Positions 26,301 to 41,300 of a stretch of 64,000 nucleotides of DNA are shown piece after piece (within the stretch, counting starts at the first letter, position 1; each line of letters begins with the position of its first letter). The translations under genes and the position numbers were made by a program. This stretch comes from Cardinalis cardinalis (lineage: Eukaryota > Chordata > Aves > Passeriformes > Cardinalidae), in NCBI GenBank assembly GCA_014549065.1, contig JACDOX010000228.1:124001-188000 (forward strand). The letters run 5' to 3'. The notes below the pieces were generated by a model, which worked only from the letters and a program-made list of their open reading frames with translations, was not told where the DNA came from and searched no databases.

Positions 26301-29300
26301 AATGAAATGAAGAAAGAAAAATTAATTACTTGTATTGTTACAGCCATTTAACTATAATTACCTGCAAATATCAGAAAATTGAAAATGAAAATTAAATATC
26401 TCAGTGTCAAAATGTAGCATCAGTGCAATGATACTGCTCTTTGGAACTACCAATTATTTTTGCTTTGTGTAATTTCTTGTTTTCTTACTGTATGGGAAGA
26501 GCAGTAGGCACTTCCTTAGACAGAGGATAAGCAGCAGAAGAAACTCCTGAGAATAATTTTGGAAAGGGCAGAAGGGAACATGAAAAGAAAGAATAAAAGA
26601 ATAAAAAAAAATCTTCAATTAATCTAGCTATTGGAAAGCAAATTCAATCAAAATTAAATATATTTCCAGTTTACTTTTTACAAAATGTTCTTAATCTATG
26701 AGAATATTAGCATGGGTATAATGGTATAAAATTTGCAAATGCTCCTGAATTGTTCTAGCACCTGGATATTCAGACATCTGTCAAAGGGTTTGACAACAAT
26801 TACAAGAGAAAAGGGAAAAAAAAAAAAAGCAAAGCTTCTGCCCAAGTGTGAAGAATCAATTCAGTTTTGTTATGCCTCAACAATGGTTGTCAGAGGCATG
26901 TGGGAGAGAGGTTGCACATGTCCAGGAGGCAGCTAGGAGAAGATGGAGGAAAGCCTTGTCTCTGGGGAGACTCCACTTGGCAACCATTTCATGTCTCACA
27001 TGGTACAGGCAGTCAGCAGGGGAACACCACAGACATTGTACCCCAGAGACACTCTCCAGTCAGGNGGCGAAAGGTCTCGGCCGATGGACTGCCCTGGGAC
27101 ATTGGGCCAATGGTCTCCTGTCAGCAGGTGGACTTTTGGAGGAGCCACGGCATAAAAAGTAACTGCACAAGAAGCTCTGGGGGACTGTTCTGATCTTTGC
27201 CTTTTGACTACTGTGTCCAACCCAGCCTGCCTCCGAGCCTGCCCACAACCATGATCCTCACCATGCCTCTGTCCAGATTTCTGGACCTTCTCCCTTGTGA
27301 GCAGCCCTCCCCTTGTGTCTGGTTGCCCATCACCACAGTAGCCGTCCACAGCCTGCGCTTCATGGAAATAAACAGCACTCCCTGACCTCCAGTGGTAATG
27401 CTCTCTCTTTTCCTCTGTCTCTTCTCCCTCTATCCCATTTTTCTTCCTCTTACTCTGTCTTCTCTAGCACTCTTTGGTAGAGTAACTCCTTTCTATCCTG
27501 CTCTCTCATTACCAATAAATGGTTCTCAGATGCAATGTTTGCCTTGCTTGGCTTAATTTTGCTCCCAACCATCATTATTAAAAGAACTCCTCGCAGTTCC
27601 CCACAGTGGAACACAACATCAAGAATAAAGAAGCACACGTATCTGACATCTGGTAAATCATCTCACACCTTTCAGTCACAAAGAAAATGTCACTGTATTG
27701 AGAGGTAATAAATATATACTTACCAGAAAAATGTCAATGACCAATGTCATTCAAATTAACCTAAATATCACAAGGACAGAATGCTGTTGATTGCTCAGCA
27801 TCATATCTCAACTATGCCTACAATCCTGACCCAAAATAATTCCCAGTTTTCTCTCTTTGATCTCAGTTTTCTTAAACAGCAATTTCTAACAGTCCTAGCA
27901 TAAAACATTTTGTTGTCTTGAGTTCAATTTTTTCTTACTGTTTTGGTTATAATAAGACAGCAGCTGAAAACTTAACATATCAAACATTTCACAATATGTA
28001 ACAGCTGTTAATGATCATGTTTATCTTACAAGTCATCGTATACAGGATAGGTTATGAACTACTTACTTAACGAAAACAAGTTTTCTTTCTACAGCAAAAA
28101 TTGCACAGTTGGAAAAAATCCAATATAATGCACAAATAAAAACTTACTACCAAGGCTCACAGGGCCTCCTTCACTCTAAGGACAACTGGGCTACCCTGTG
28201 GGATTATTAGTAAAATCGCTANTAGTACACACTAGTGTCATACACAGATAGATAAGAAGTGTGTTTGTAACAAATCAGTGAAAGTGCAGTGGTTTTCTTC
28301 CATGAGTACAGATGGATGGTTGAATCCATACTTTCCAGAACCAGCCTTACTACAGTTTTCCCTGCCGCCACCATTGTGGCTGGTCTTTGTTGCCTTGGGT
28401 TCTGATTTGTCTCCTGCCCACCTGCACTTTTTATTCATGATCATACTTCTTTCCCTAGCAGAATTAAACTGGGCATTGTTCATTTATTTAGGTTCTATCG
28501 CAAAATTTAGTATTGAATTTCTCTCATGCAAATTGTAAACTGTAACAAATAAAAATAGAGTGAAAAAAGCATAAAGATAAAAGGGGACTGTAAGAAAATT
28601 AATTTACTACTTGGCACTATTCATTATTTAGCCCTCATAAAATCACTTGCTGAAGTCTCGTAACTGTGGAAATGAGAAAAAGTATTTTTCTCAGCACCTC
28701 CTGAGCACATTGAATAGGAGATTTTATAAAAAATTCAGAGAGCAATCAGAGTAAGAGTCAATTAAGATACAGCCAGATACAACAGTGACTCGATACTTTG
28801 CTTTTACTTCCGTTCTGGGTGTTTTCTGTGTGAAGATGAACAAATGGTTTTATATTTCTACTTTTATATTATTTGTAATCCACTGTAAAGGTGTTAGAGA
28901 GTTTGCTATACAACATAAACTGTATTACACTTGTNTCTGTGAGCACTAACTACATTAGAAGGAAGTTTTAACTTTCTTTAGATGGAATTTATGTAAATGG
29001 CCGAGTACACTTTAGAGTAACTGCTTGCTCCATCAACGAAATTCCTCTGATTTTTGAACATGTTTTCAGAAACAAAATGCTACTCAATCCTCTAGGCTTG
29101 AAAATGGCAAATTCACAAATAAAGTTTTATTATCTGAATATACCAGAGGACTAGATGACAAACCCCACTTACTGTTAAAAAGTATGATATAACTATTCAA
29201 TGAACCTCAAATCATTACAGTTTCTTCACCAACTCATTGATGACTTTACCCATCATTAACAGAAAAATAAAGAAATTAAATTCAGCATTTGCTCAGCTAT

Positions 29301-32300
29301 GCATAGCGCATTTTGCATTAATTTTGTATTGATAGTTTTGGTATTGCTGCAAGTTGAATTGCTGACAGAAGACCCTACAGCCAACTACAATTCAGTATCC
29401 TACACATTTAGACGCTTTAGCATTTCATCAAATCTACCATGTAATTTGTTTAAAACCAGGTGGCATTTTATGACTTCCTGTCTAGCATTTTACCCTCCAG
29501 GGGAAGCCCATGGGACTCTCCTACCTAGTAACTCCAGTAGCACCACTTCAACTGAAAAGCAGGTGGACCCGTAGAGGAATGGGGTTTTTTAATGTCTTTT
29601 CTTTTAAATAAAAGTAGTGGCAAGAGTTTGTCCCTTGCTTTCTATACGCCGTGAGCAGCTCTTTTCTTTCTTTCTTAGTGCTCAGTGAGGTCCTAAGAAT
29701 AGCTGGCACATCTCTTCACTGATTCCTACAGAAAAGGGTTAAGAATGCTCTCCCAAAGAATCCCTATGATGACAGAGTTTCAAGCAAGCTGTTTGATAGG
29801 AGCTACTCTCAGATATCCCACACCATCTGTGAATCCACGCTTACCCCACAGAGGCCACACAGAAATCACAAACACAATCCAGTAAGTGCTACTCACTTTG
29901 CACAACATGAAGTTTTGACAAGAGCAACAAGGTAAGTTGGCAAAGAATTCTTTAAACAGATGTTGATGTGATTGACTTTGGTGAAAGATCAAACCTCTGG
30001 AATCTCAAGGAGCAGTTTGTGTTGACAGCTACTCAGGCATATTACATGATGGTCAGTGAACAATTGAAAAGAAACAGAAATGCCTAAGTGTTTAATAAAT
30101 ATTTATTCACATCTTCCAAACTGTAATAGATTTGGGCCACGTTTCACAGAAGCTGAGAATAAGAAAAGCTCCCCCTGCCTGAGAAATTGCTGAAGTTCTC
30201 TTCCATTGACTGGAGTTCTAGACAGCATATAACCTTGACATTTCAAATTTATAGAGCCTTTTCAGAAGACAGAACATCAACTATAAAGTGGCATCATTGC
30301 TTTTAATTAACCAGTTTATGAGGTCAAAGAACACAGTTTCTTGTCATCAGTAACACCTTTTGTACACTTTTCCTTTGTATTGAAGACAGTGAAGCATTTT
30401 GAAGGATTTTTTTGTAGTACTATGGTATTTTAACAATAAGTGTTCTTAACAACCTGATTATATTGTTTGCAAATAGAATTACGTTTAGCAGACTGTATCC
30501 ATCTTATGCACAGAGAGAGAATGTCACAAAAAGGTCACACAGAAGGGAGTAAATAAACTCAGCAGGAATGACCTTTTGACAAATGCAGTGCTGAGTAAGA
30601 ACATTTGTGTAGTACCTTGAAACTTTGCAGTTTATTGCCACAAACAAGTTCATAAATCATCCTGAAGGTCTTGCCTCAAAACCATTACGTTTACCTTTAA
30701 TAGGCAGCAAATGTACAACCTATTTTAACAGCTTTATGATGATGCATTTTACCACAGGATTCCTAGGATCTCATATAAATATGAGCAAACAGCTTAAAAA
30801 ATGTTTAAGAAAGAAAGCATATGGTAGCATTTACCTTACCTACTAGCAGATCACATTTTTTCTAGCTCATTTCAAGGCCATCAAACTGTATAATGAAGAA
30901 TACCTAAATTCAATAGGAAAAATGGGGAAAACTGAATTTAAGAAAATGTTTAACTACTCTGGGCAAAATTTGGCTAGGATACCTGAGCTGAAAGCCCATC
31001 ATACATAGGAAGACATAAAAATCTCAGTTTATTTATTTATTTATTTTCACAGAATCATAAAATAGTTTAATTGGAAGGGACTTTTCAAGGATCACTTAGT
31101 CCAGACCCCTCCACCTGGCCTTGTTGAACCTCATGAGGCTTCCGCAGGTTCACTTCTTGAGCTCATTCAGATGCCTCTGAATGACATCCCATCCTTCAGG
31201 AGTGTCATCCCACCACTCAGCTTGTAGTCATCTGCAAATCTGCTGTGGGTGCACTTGATCCCTTTGTCTGTGTCATTACTGAAGGCACTAAATAACACTG
31301 CTTCCAGTAGAGACCGCTGAGGGTACCACTTGCCTCTGATTCCCATTGGAACACTGAGCCATTGACCCTCACTAAACCACTACCCACTGGATGTGACTGT
31401 TCACCTACTTCTTCATCCACCTAACAGTCTACCTATCCAATCCATCTCTCTCCAATTTAGAGAAAAGGAGGTTGTGGGGGACCCTGTCAAAAGCTCTACA
31501 GGAGTCCAGACAGATGACACCTGTAGCCCTTTCCTGTAGCCCTGTCCACTGATGTAGTCCCCTCACTGTAGAAAGGGCTGGAACTAGATGATTTTTGAAG
31601 TCCCTTCCAACCCAAACCATTCTATGGTTCTACAATTTGCAAAAGATATTTTTGTATACACTACAGAAGACTCTGAACTAATTGCCAAGGCAGTAAAAAG
31701 CAAGTAAGGTGAGCTGCAACGAACTCAGGTACAAACAAATACTGGAGAGGGTATCCAAGAGACTGGGCAGATTGCTGGCTGGAACATTTCGGGCGCATGG
31801 AGCATAAAGGTGCATCCTGGGCTGGGCCTTGCCTTTGGTGAGGCGATGCCTTGCACTGCACACCCTGCTCTGGGCCTGTATCCCAGCCCTACAGTGGCCA
31901 GCACTCCCTGGCACAACACAGGCAATACTCCACACCTGGCCCTGGAGCCCCAGTCTTGCCCCAGAGTGGCCAGATGAGGGAAGTCCCACCTGGGGGAAGG
32001 GAGCAGGAAAGCCAAAGGGTAGTTTAGCCAGGATATAAAGCAAGCACAGGTTTTTATTTCCTGCTGGACATCCTATCAGCTGAACACCACGAACCAGAAG
32101 TGTATGCTCTTTTCTACAGCTTTTTTGTATTTCTCTCTTTCTTCTTCTAATTTCCTCTTCCTGGAGTTTTGAGAAACTTAAAATGGGATTGGCTTGGAGC
32201 CTGCTAAATTGAATGAGGCACCAAGTTAATGCTTTGTGAAGTGTTTTATATTGATTGTATGTTGCTTTAAACTTTTGCCAGAATTCTCTGCTTTTCTGAA

Positions 32301-35300
32301 GCTGCCATTAAGCTTTATTTGATTTCTGACTGCTTGAGGATATCTTGTCAGCATTTCTCCTATGCATCTANCTTCTGAGTACATGAAAAACTGTGAGCCC
32401 CTTTAAGAAGCTTGCCAAGCCATTTTTGGGGGGCTTTATAGGTATTACTTTACATGTGATGGAAGTAAATCTACATAGACTGCACATTAAGAGAGAGTCT
32501 TGCATAAAGTTAATCAGTCATCATATTTGATTACTACTACTAAACAGAAGATCAGCAAATTGGAATCCCAGTTCCAATTAACAATTAAAAGAACTTCTGT
32601 ACTGCATCAACAGTTTTTTTATTTGTATTACAACAAGAAGTGTACAAGGTGTATTTTGTGCAAAGATTTCAATGCAGGAAAAATCTCGTCATCAGTGGTA
32701 TTGCCTAAGTGCATGACAATTTAAAAATTCCAAATCTGGTTCAGGATTTGAAATGTTGTCTTCTCTGTATGAAAAGTCCAAAATGTACACAGATAATGTA
32801 GTTAGAGCCTTGAGTTCTCCTCTAGTTGTCTGTGAATTTTTATGCCCTTTTTTTAATAGGAGGCTTCTGGGCCTGAAAGGAACAGCATGTGTGCATTCAA
32901 GCAAGCAGATGTGCATCTAGCTCTTGGGCACTAAATTTTGCATCAAATTTATTATCATAATCCCAAAATCACATTGCTGACAAGTAAATTGCCCAGTTGT
33001 AAAAAAAAATAGTTTTTAAATATGCTTTCATTAACATTTATCTACAGTGAATTTCCTGTACTGTAATAATGTCCAGTTACTGAAATTCANACTCCTTACA
33101 GAACTCACCACTGAGTTATCACTACCACTTTCAATTACTTACTGCCATGATGACATTTTGTCACTTAACTAGTATATCTTCGGTATTACTTCAGAATATG
33201 TTGAACAACCTGGATTCACTGCAGGCTCCACTAACAATTTCTCTATAAACCGTAAAATAAAATTACAATCACTATGAAAACAGACCAGTTACCGATGCCT
33301 TGTTTAACATCTTTTAAACAAGACAGCATTTCTTTGTATGACACTTATTCCTATTGAGGGTATTTGGTGAGGGATCTGCAAAAAGTGACCTTTCCACTGA
33401 TTCAGTCAGATTGCTTCTGAAGGAGCCATAAAGCAGGTGGGTAAACAGCTTCAGTAAATTTGTAAGATACATCACCTGTTTTCAACAGTTGCATTGCATA
33501 CACCAATACCGCACATATATCCCTGGATCTCCTAATCCTATTCTTAATCAGATTTTCCACTAAGTTATTAATATTACTGCAGTGTACCTAGATATGTGAA
33601 AAGATAAGCAGAAACACAGCCAACAATATGCAGTACCCATGCAATCATCAAGGACTGTGATAATCTTAAACTGTTAAGACTTTCTGAGTCTTTGCTATTG
33701 ACTGGGTAAGAAAGCATTGACACATGACTGTCCTCAGAAAACTGAAAATTCTAGCGCTTAACATAAATTTTGTATTCAAAAGACCATTTTGGATACTTCA
33801 TCCTTATTTCAAGAATATGTGCATCAATTGTCCTGGAAGTTTCNAGCACTGGAGGAATTACTTTTCCTCCTTAGAACAGTCATGCATGACCTTATATACA
33901 CATAATGTAGTCTAACACACAGGAGATTAGCACTCTTCTGATGCAGATGTGTGAATAACAAAATTATAATTACAATTTTAAGTTACATGGCCCTTACTAA
34001 AAATGATCATGTAGAAAGCCTGCTTTGCATCAGTTGAAATACTTTATGACTATTAAAGGTTGTTTTTCTACAAGGGTTACTGCAAATAGATGCTCCTGAT
34101 ATTGATAAAAAACTCAAGTCTCCAAATCTCTAAATCTTCACTAAAATGATGGTATAGGCAGTGTTTGTGAAAACCTCTGAATAACAATTAGTATTTACAC
34201 CTACATTCTTGCAATTTCTGCATGGTTCTGCCATATATTCTCAATACGGCATCTGAATTCTCTTGCAGGAGAAGAAACACACTAATTATTTTCAAATGTT
34301 AAAGGAGTAGTTACAGTAAGTCAGATTTAATGATGACTCTCTGATCTCAAAGCTACCTCTTATTTTTTAAAAGCTGAAGCAAGACTGCAGACAGATCTGT
34401 TGAACTCTTTTAAAAGTGACATCTTGGGCTCCAAGAAAGCTGGTTAGAAAATAAATTCCACCTCAGGGAAGGAAGGGTGAGAAGGGAGAGAGAGGAAGAG
34501 CAAGAGAAATCCCAAGCATAATCTAAAGTTGGATATCAAAACATCAACTAGCTTGAGAACCAGTGCTTGACAATACAAGCATACATTACAAATGCTCATG
34601 ACTAGTCAAGCAGATTTAAGCATACAGTGCAAGCTGAACTAAACAGTAAAGCTCAAAGGTTAAAAATTTGCTGTAAGAAATCAGATTTCAGATGATGATA
34701 CCAATTTTCATGTAGCAAAGAAAGTATAAGGAAAACAAAATAGATGTGTTAGAAATTTGTGAAGGCATGATGGAAAAAGAAAATGAGGTATTGAATATAT
34801 GAATAACAGCAATGCTGTGATGAATGCATAAATGGGATAATTTGTTGACACATTATTATGCTGACATTATTATGCCCAATAAGTGGCAGAAGAGTGCATC
34901 GACAAAGAATTAAAAAGTCACAATGAATATAAAGCTTCCCCCAGCCTTAAACTGAGCCCACTCATGTACAAGCAGAGACATCATTCAGACTAACAGTGAG
35001 TTAAGGCAGAAACAAGAAGTTAAACAGTCTGTGCAAAGGGTAACATTAAAACTGGAACACTGACTTCATGAAAATATTCTGAGATATTTACAAAGTATTT
35101 TGTCACTACAAAATGTCAAAGCATTACAAATTATTAGGTTAGAAAGTTACACATAACAACATAGGAAGAAAAAGCAAAAAAAAGTTTACAGCGAACTACA
35201 CTTTATGCCCCATACCTGACTGTCTAAAATCAAATTTCTCTTGACTGTTGGCTAGACCAATGCTGATGCCTCAGCTAAAAATTAAACGGAAATACAGTTT

Positions 35301-38300
35301 CCATGCACCATCCCACATTCACTTAAAACTATTTATTTGTACCTGAATACCAGAATCTTAATTCTTTTTCCCACCCCTCAATATTCGCAAAATAAAATGT
35401 GATGACACTGAGGCGGTGAGAGCTGAACCTGGGCAGGGACAGTCCCCTTGGCATCAGCATGGCATGGTACAGCTCCCAGTGCCTCTGCTGCTCAGTCTCA
35501 CCACGCACATTGATATGCATTGTTCTGGACCCAAGACTCCTCGCCTCTGAGGAGGGAGCACATAGGAACCAAAAAAAAACCAGAATCCAAGAGGTGCAAA
35601 ACCTCAGCTGAGCCCCAAATCAGAGCCAGTGTGCCCTGAGGGCACTGAGCCCCCCCGAGTGCTGAGTCACTGCCAGCAGGGCAGACAAGGCAAGGCGAGG
35701 ACTCTATTGCCCCCTCCCCAGAGGTGAGACAGATGAGATGACAGGTGGGAAAGGACAGATATGTGCCAGCAGGACTTATGGACAAGGCCTCACACAGAAA
35801 GCAGCACAGTACCTCTGAGACAAGCACGCATCTTGGAAGTCCAGGGTGGGGCAAACACATACAACAAACAAGGGACTCAAAGCCTTCATCTAAAAGATGA
35901 CCAATCTCCCTGCCAGTGGGCACAGGGCTCAGTGCAAAGCCCATCAAAGCCTCAGAACAATCACACAGTTCTTCAGATCCCACCACATTTAGCCCTGGAA
36001 CCCAGCTCTGCCTCAATGTCACAGGAAGATAATCTCAAAATACCCCAAGAGAGGGAAGGAGGGAACTGCACGCCAGGCAGGGACCCTCCTGTCATGAGCT
36101 GGCTGCTCCTTGGGCAGCCACAAGACGAGGAAGATGGCAAAAATAATAAGAAATAAGTAAACCATACTATCCAGGAAGTTCTGTAAACTTTTTCTGTTTA
36201 GTTCCCATCCTTCCAAAAAGTGGCCAGCAAAGGCAACAACCACTGCGTAGCACTTTCCAAGCATTTTTAAAGGATGGGTATTTATTTTCTACAATTTTCC
36301 CACAACAGTATGATGACCCAAAGATTTTCACTGGATTTTTAAAAAAGGAAAACAATATCAGGTGATAGAAATAATTCATTCAGGTTTGGAATAGCATATT
36401 CCTGGATTTACAAGAGTGATCCAGAAATACTGCTCCAGAAATAAAAATCATTTCTGTATTACCTACTTCTGATGAAACAATAAGCACTTGGGATAGACTG
36501 TCTACTTTTTTATATATATGGTTTTCAGGTTAACTTTTAAATTCTTATTTGGTGCTGAACTGCTGAAGGAGTAGAAAGCCAAAAGCAGGAGTTTAGTAAT
36601 CTCTCTCTACTATGCTGTGCTTATCTCCTCATGAACAGAAGTGGCCTCTATTTCTTCACACAATACACCACCACATGAACTGTGCCAAATGGCTAGTTCT
36701 TCTCTCAAACTATTGCATCAATTTCTCCAAGGTAACTGAATACCTTCTGTGTATCCCCTCTGCAACAGCAGCTGTTGCACAAAAGCCTGCAGACCCCTTC
36801 CTCAGTTGTGGCAATGCAAAACATCCTGGGATAATGTGCTTCTCCAGAGAGTGCTAGTTCATGGAGTACCCTGCGTAATTAATGTAATAATCCTATTAAA
36901 GACTATTAAAGTCACATGAGGAGCAGCTGAGAGAGCTCAGGGTGTTTAGCCTCAAGAAGACACAACTCAAGGGAGACCTTATCACTTTCCACAACTCCCT
37001 GAAAGGAGATTGTAGCCAGGTGGGGCTCCATTTCTTCTCCCACACAGTTAAAAACAGGACAAGAGGACATAGTCTAAAGCTGCCCCAGGGGAGATTTAGG
37101 CTGAACATTAGGAGGAACTTTTTTACAGAAAGGATGATTGGGCACTGGAATGGGCCCATCAGAGAGGCAGTGGAGTCACTGTCCTTGGAGGGGAAAAGAC
37201 TTTTAAGGAAATACAGGATGAGGTGCTTGGTATCAGTGCCAACAAGTTGACAAGGAGGTGGTCTGTCCTAAATTGAACTTGATGACCTCAAAAGTATTTT
37301 CCAATCCACTTGAGTCTGTGATTCTGCAAAGCCACCTTAACCCCTCATAGGTTTTTGCTAAAAAGTTTGTCAATCCTTGCTTTGTAATTTATGAAAAAAA
37401 TTCCATACAATAAGAATTATTCTGGATCAAGACATAAATTTACATTTTTCTGATAAAGTTAAATATGTTAGATTCATATATATCCACTTCCTCTGGTGCT
37501 TTCTGGAAGAGCGCAATTTAAATTTCTTTTAACATTTTTTTCAAGGAAAAATGCTCTGAACTGTAAATTAACAGAACTTTTATTTGAGATCTCAAGATTT
37601 TAATACTAACTTAAAACAACAGCCAAGTTTATTAAAATATCCTACAGTATCTTGAAAATCATTCCACATAGCAGTTTGTATTACTCAAAATCAGCAAACC
37701 TGTAAAGTAATACAATTAAATATTCCTTCCAATTACTCCAATCTATTGTCTTTGTAGTTAAGAATTGCTAACAACTTCATTATTAAAATAGCTCTTTTCT
37801 ACCTCCAGAATATTGATTAAAAGCACAAATCACCATTTATTGAATAAGTCTAGTTTCTTTTTGTATTACAGATAATGCCTACAGGTATCACATCCTCTTC
37901 ACTTTTAACATCCCCTCTATATAGCTGTTGTCATATCCACCTCATTCTCCCTCTGGGGCCAAAGCCTGCCTTCTTGAATTTCAAATATAGGGATATTCTA
38001 CTCACTTTTGTCTCAGAAAATTGCAATATCAACCCAAAGTTTCAAGATATGATCAGCAAAAACTTCTTTCAAATGGAGAACCATTTACATGGTTCATTTA
38101 AATATGAACTATGACGCAGAAAACAAGAAGTAATGCAGAAATAGTAAAAAGCCAGAAAAACCCTACAGTGTTGGCCATGATATCTAGATCAGTGAGAAAG
38201 ATGAAACAGAAGGCTGAACAAACTTTAGTCCCTAACAGTGCTGGTGTTTACTTGCAGACAGTTTTATAACTACCTTCTCCCACATTACTGCTAATTTGAA

Positions 38301-41300
38301 CCATTAAGAAGTTTCTAGGGGGCTGCACAGGTGCCTCAAGATAATTTCAACACAAAATGACCAAACTTAGTCTAATATCCAGGTGTGTACACAGCGCTCC
38401 AACACAGCCCTTGCACTGCTCCCCACTCAGCTGGTGCCATCACTGAGCCTTACCCATCTCTCTAAGATAGGTGACTGTTTGCAGCTACAGNGCAAGTTCT
38501 AACCTGGCACAGCACAGAACAAATAAAGCAAAAATAACAGTCAAACCACTAAATGTAACCTTTAAACTTGATCTAAGAGACTGATGTCAGCCAGGTCACA
38601 CCTCAACATGGGAAAGGAGTTTTTTCTCCAGGAAGCTATTTTTGCACTTGGGAACTCCAACAACGTCATCATAACACATCCATGTGATTTGAATAATAGA
38701 AAGTATCAAGTAGCATATAAAATAAAAATCAAACCAAACATTGATTATAGCTCTGATATATTTACCATCTACCATAGTTTAAGAAAAAATTAGTACTTTT
38801 ATTAACTTAATACTTCAAGAATCACTGTATCACTGTATTCATTTACTCTAAGAATTGAAACCCTTTAAAACAAGAGCAGCAATGCAATTCCAATAAAAAA
38901 GAAGGATATGGATGTCAGAATATACCTTTCCTTGAAAAAAGGGCCAGATAAGAAGTTGAGTGCTGATGAATAACTGCAAATGTTAAAGACTGCAATCAAT
39001 GCAATACAGAATTCATGTATGCACAAAGAAGAAAATCTCCTAAGAATGTTTTTTTATATTCATGCTGTCTGCTGATTTTTTTTCCTAGAGCTTGAAGTAT
39101 GATCCCTTGCATCACTGTTTCATAAATCAATGCCTCTGAACTTTCTCAGAAAGGAAGTCTGTGACTCACCCCAGTCAAACATAGTGACAAACTATGTCCC
39201 GTCGTTAGTTCTGGTGCCCACTTGCAGGGAGGAAAGGTGCACAGTACCCAGTTATCAACTTCCATCCAGGAAATCTCTCTAGGCTGTCACGTCTCTACAT
39301 GTTTTTATCCATGTTCATGTACAGAGGGTTATAGACTAACACCCTACACCTACATTTGCTCCTACAGCTATGAAATTTTGTACAAAACATCTTAACATAC
39401 AGAAAACAGTTATGGGCAAATTAGGTGTCTATAAAATCACATGTAGATGTGATTTATACCTAGTCTTTGTGGTGTAATAACCTCCTATGATAGGAACGCA
39501 TTTGTTTGTAAACATGAAATGGTTTTTTTCATTTGTTGTAGTGCACAGATACTTCTTAATATCATGGTGAAATCTAATGCAACAGTAGAATACATGTAAA
39601 GTAACAAACTGCATAATATGGATTTTTTAAAAGATAAATTATTTATATATTTAAATAAGGTTTCATGCATTATAGTAAACACTACTGCTCAATTTTCCAA
39701 GAGTTTTTTTGGTGTAGTATCTTACTATATTTTCATTCCATTATTTTTACATGTTCTATCAATTCAAAGTCTTTATCAGCTCAAATTTGCCTTAGGCAGG
39801 ATTTAATAATTTTAAAAGCACTACTTGTATGTAAAATGATCCATAAGCTTGCTGTCCATTATTAAAAATAAAATAAACATTTTAACAGCCTCAGGGATTC
39901 TAATAATGATCTAATGATGAAGGGAATTATTTTTTCCATTAGCAAAACTGTTGGTATTAATACTTTTTCTAAAATACACTTTCAGTTATATCCCTGAATA
40001 TAATGGCAGCTTTGTCAAAAAATTAAATGTACACAAACAATCCTAGTCTGATGAAAACTTNTAAGATATAGATACAAAATTATTCATACAGTCAAATGGA
40101 CAGTATTTTTAAAATGTTACCTGAGACAAAATTTTTAATGTGGCGGAGACTACATGTGACAAGAGTATGACCCTTTTCTAAGAGGCTGAAAATTCAACTT
40201 TCAGCTTTCCTAGTTCTGCAAATGTAAAATACTTATGCAGGGGAAAAGAAACACTTATTTCAATCTCTGTATTCTAACATCTTAAACAAGACACTAAAAT
40301 TTTCTACACAAATTAGTTTTCAATTCTGCAAAACAATGATTCACTATGAAGTTACATATGCTAGCTCAAAAACAAACAAAAGCAAATTTCAAGTGAGAAA
40401 GTACAAACCCTCAATATTTACAATCATCTGTCTCACAATCTTACAGATTGCCTAAATAATTGCTCAAGTTGTCTTTCTCTTGTTAGCTGGCTACATCCTC
40501 AGAAAACCACTCCCTTCTAACTCATTAGAAGCAAGAATCTACTAGACAAACTTTAAATTTTTATTTTACAGTTTATAACTCACTTGCTTGGGAAGGCGGA
40601 AGAGAGAATTTTTGTAAAATATATCTTTAGCCTGACTCCATGTTCCATCGATGATAATCATAACAGATGGACTAGAAGACATCACTGCAACTTCTTCCAA
40701 ATTGGTTGCTTCAGCTCCAGGATACAAAATTAGAGTATTGGGATTTTTGCACACAGTTGCTAATTCAGGATACCTTTAATGCACAGAAACACAAAATTAA
40801 ATTAATTATTGAAAGTTTTCATGATGTACACATACTTTCAAATATTAGCTCCCACTCATCTCCACCAAATTTTACTTAAATTTCCCTTTCTCATCCATCA
40901 CTTTCTCCTTCCAACACCTCCGAAGCTGCTGGTTTTCCCCCAACAGCTAAAGTGGGGGCAGCTTCTAAGTGGGAGCAGTAAAAAAACAACCACAAAAGTG
41001 ACAATGAAAGCTGAATAAAGCAATATATCATATCTTTTGCAATGCTTAATCACCACTCTAATGTGTATTGGAGCCAAAGACATTTTGAATTGTTTACCAA
41101 AATTTAATACATGCATTCTAGAAAAATTTTTTCAAACATTTGGCATAAAATTACTGCAATTATCCCATTTTTAACCTTATATATAGAGAAAATATTAGCA
41201 ATTCATAGTCCACACCTACAGGACATTTTCAAAAATTTCCATTGGTTTGGGGTTTTTTTAATTACTACTTACACTAACTGGTACAGTTATATTTCCCATT

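Larger units (their letters stand above)
19657..40583 (-). other. DTWD2 intron 4 (20.9 kb)
   Basis: The longest intron in view. It holds CR1 pieces at 24.2-25.5, 31.0-31.6 and 36.9-37.3 kb, an LTR at 26.9-27.6 kb and GC-rich blocks at 31.75-32.04 and 35.4-36.2 kb. The stretches between are AT-rich with nothing recognisable. Confidence 0.9.
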
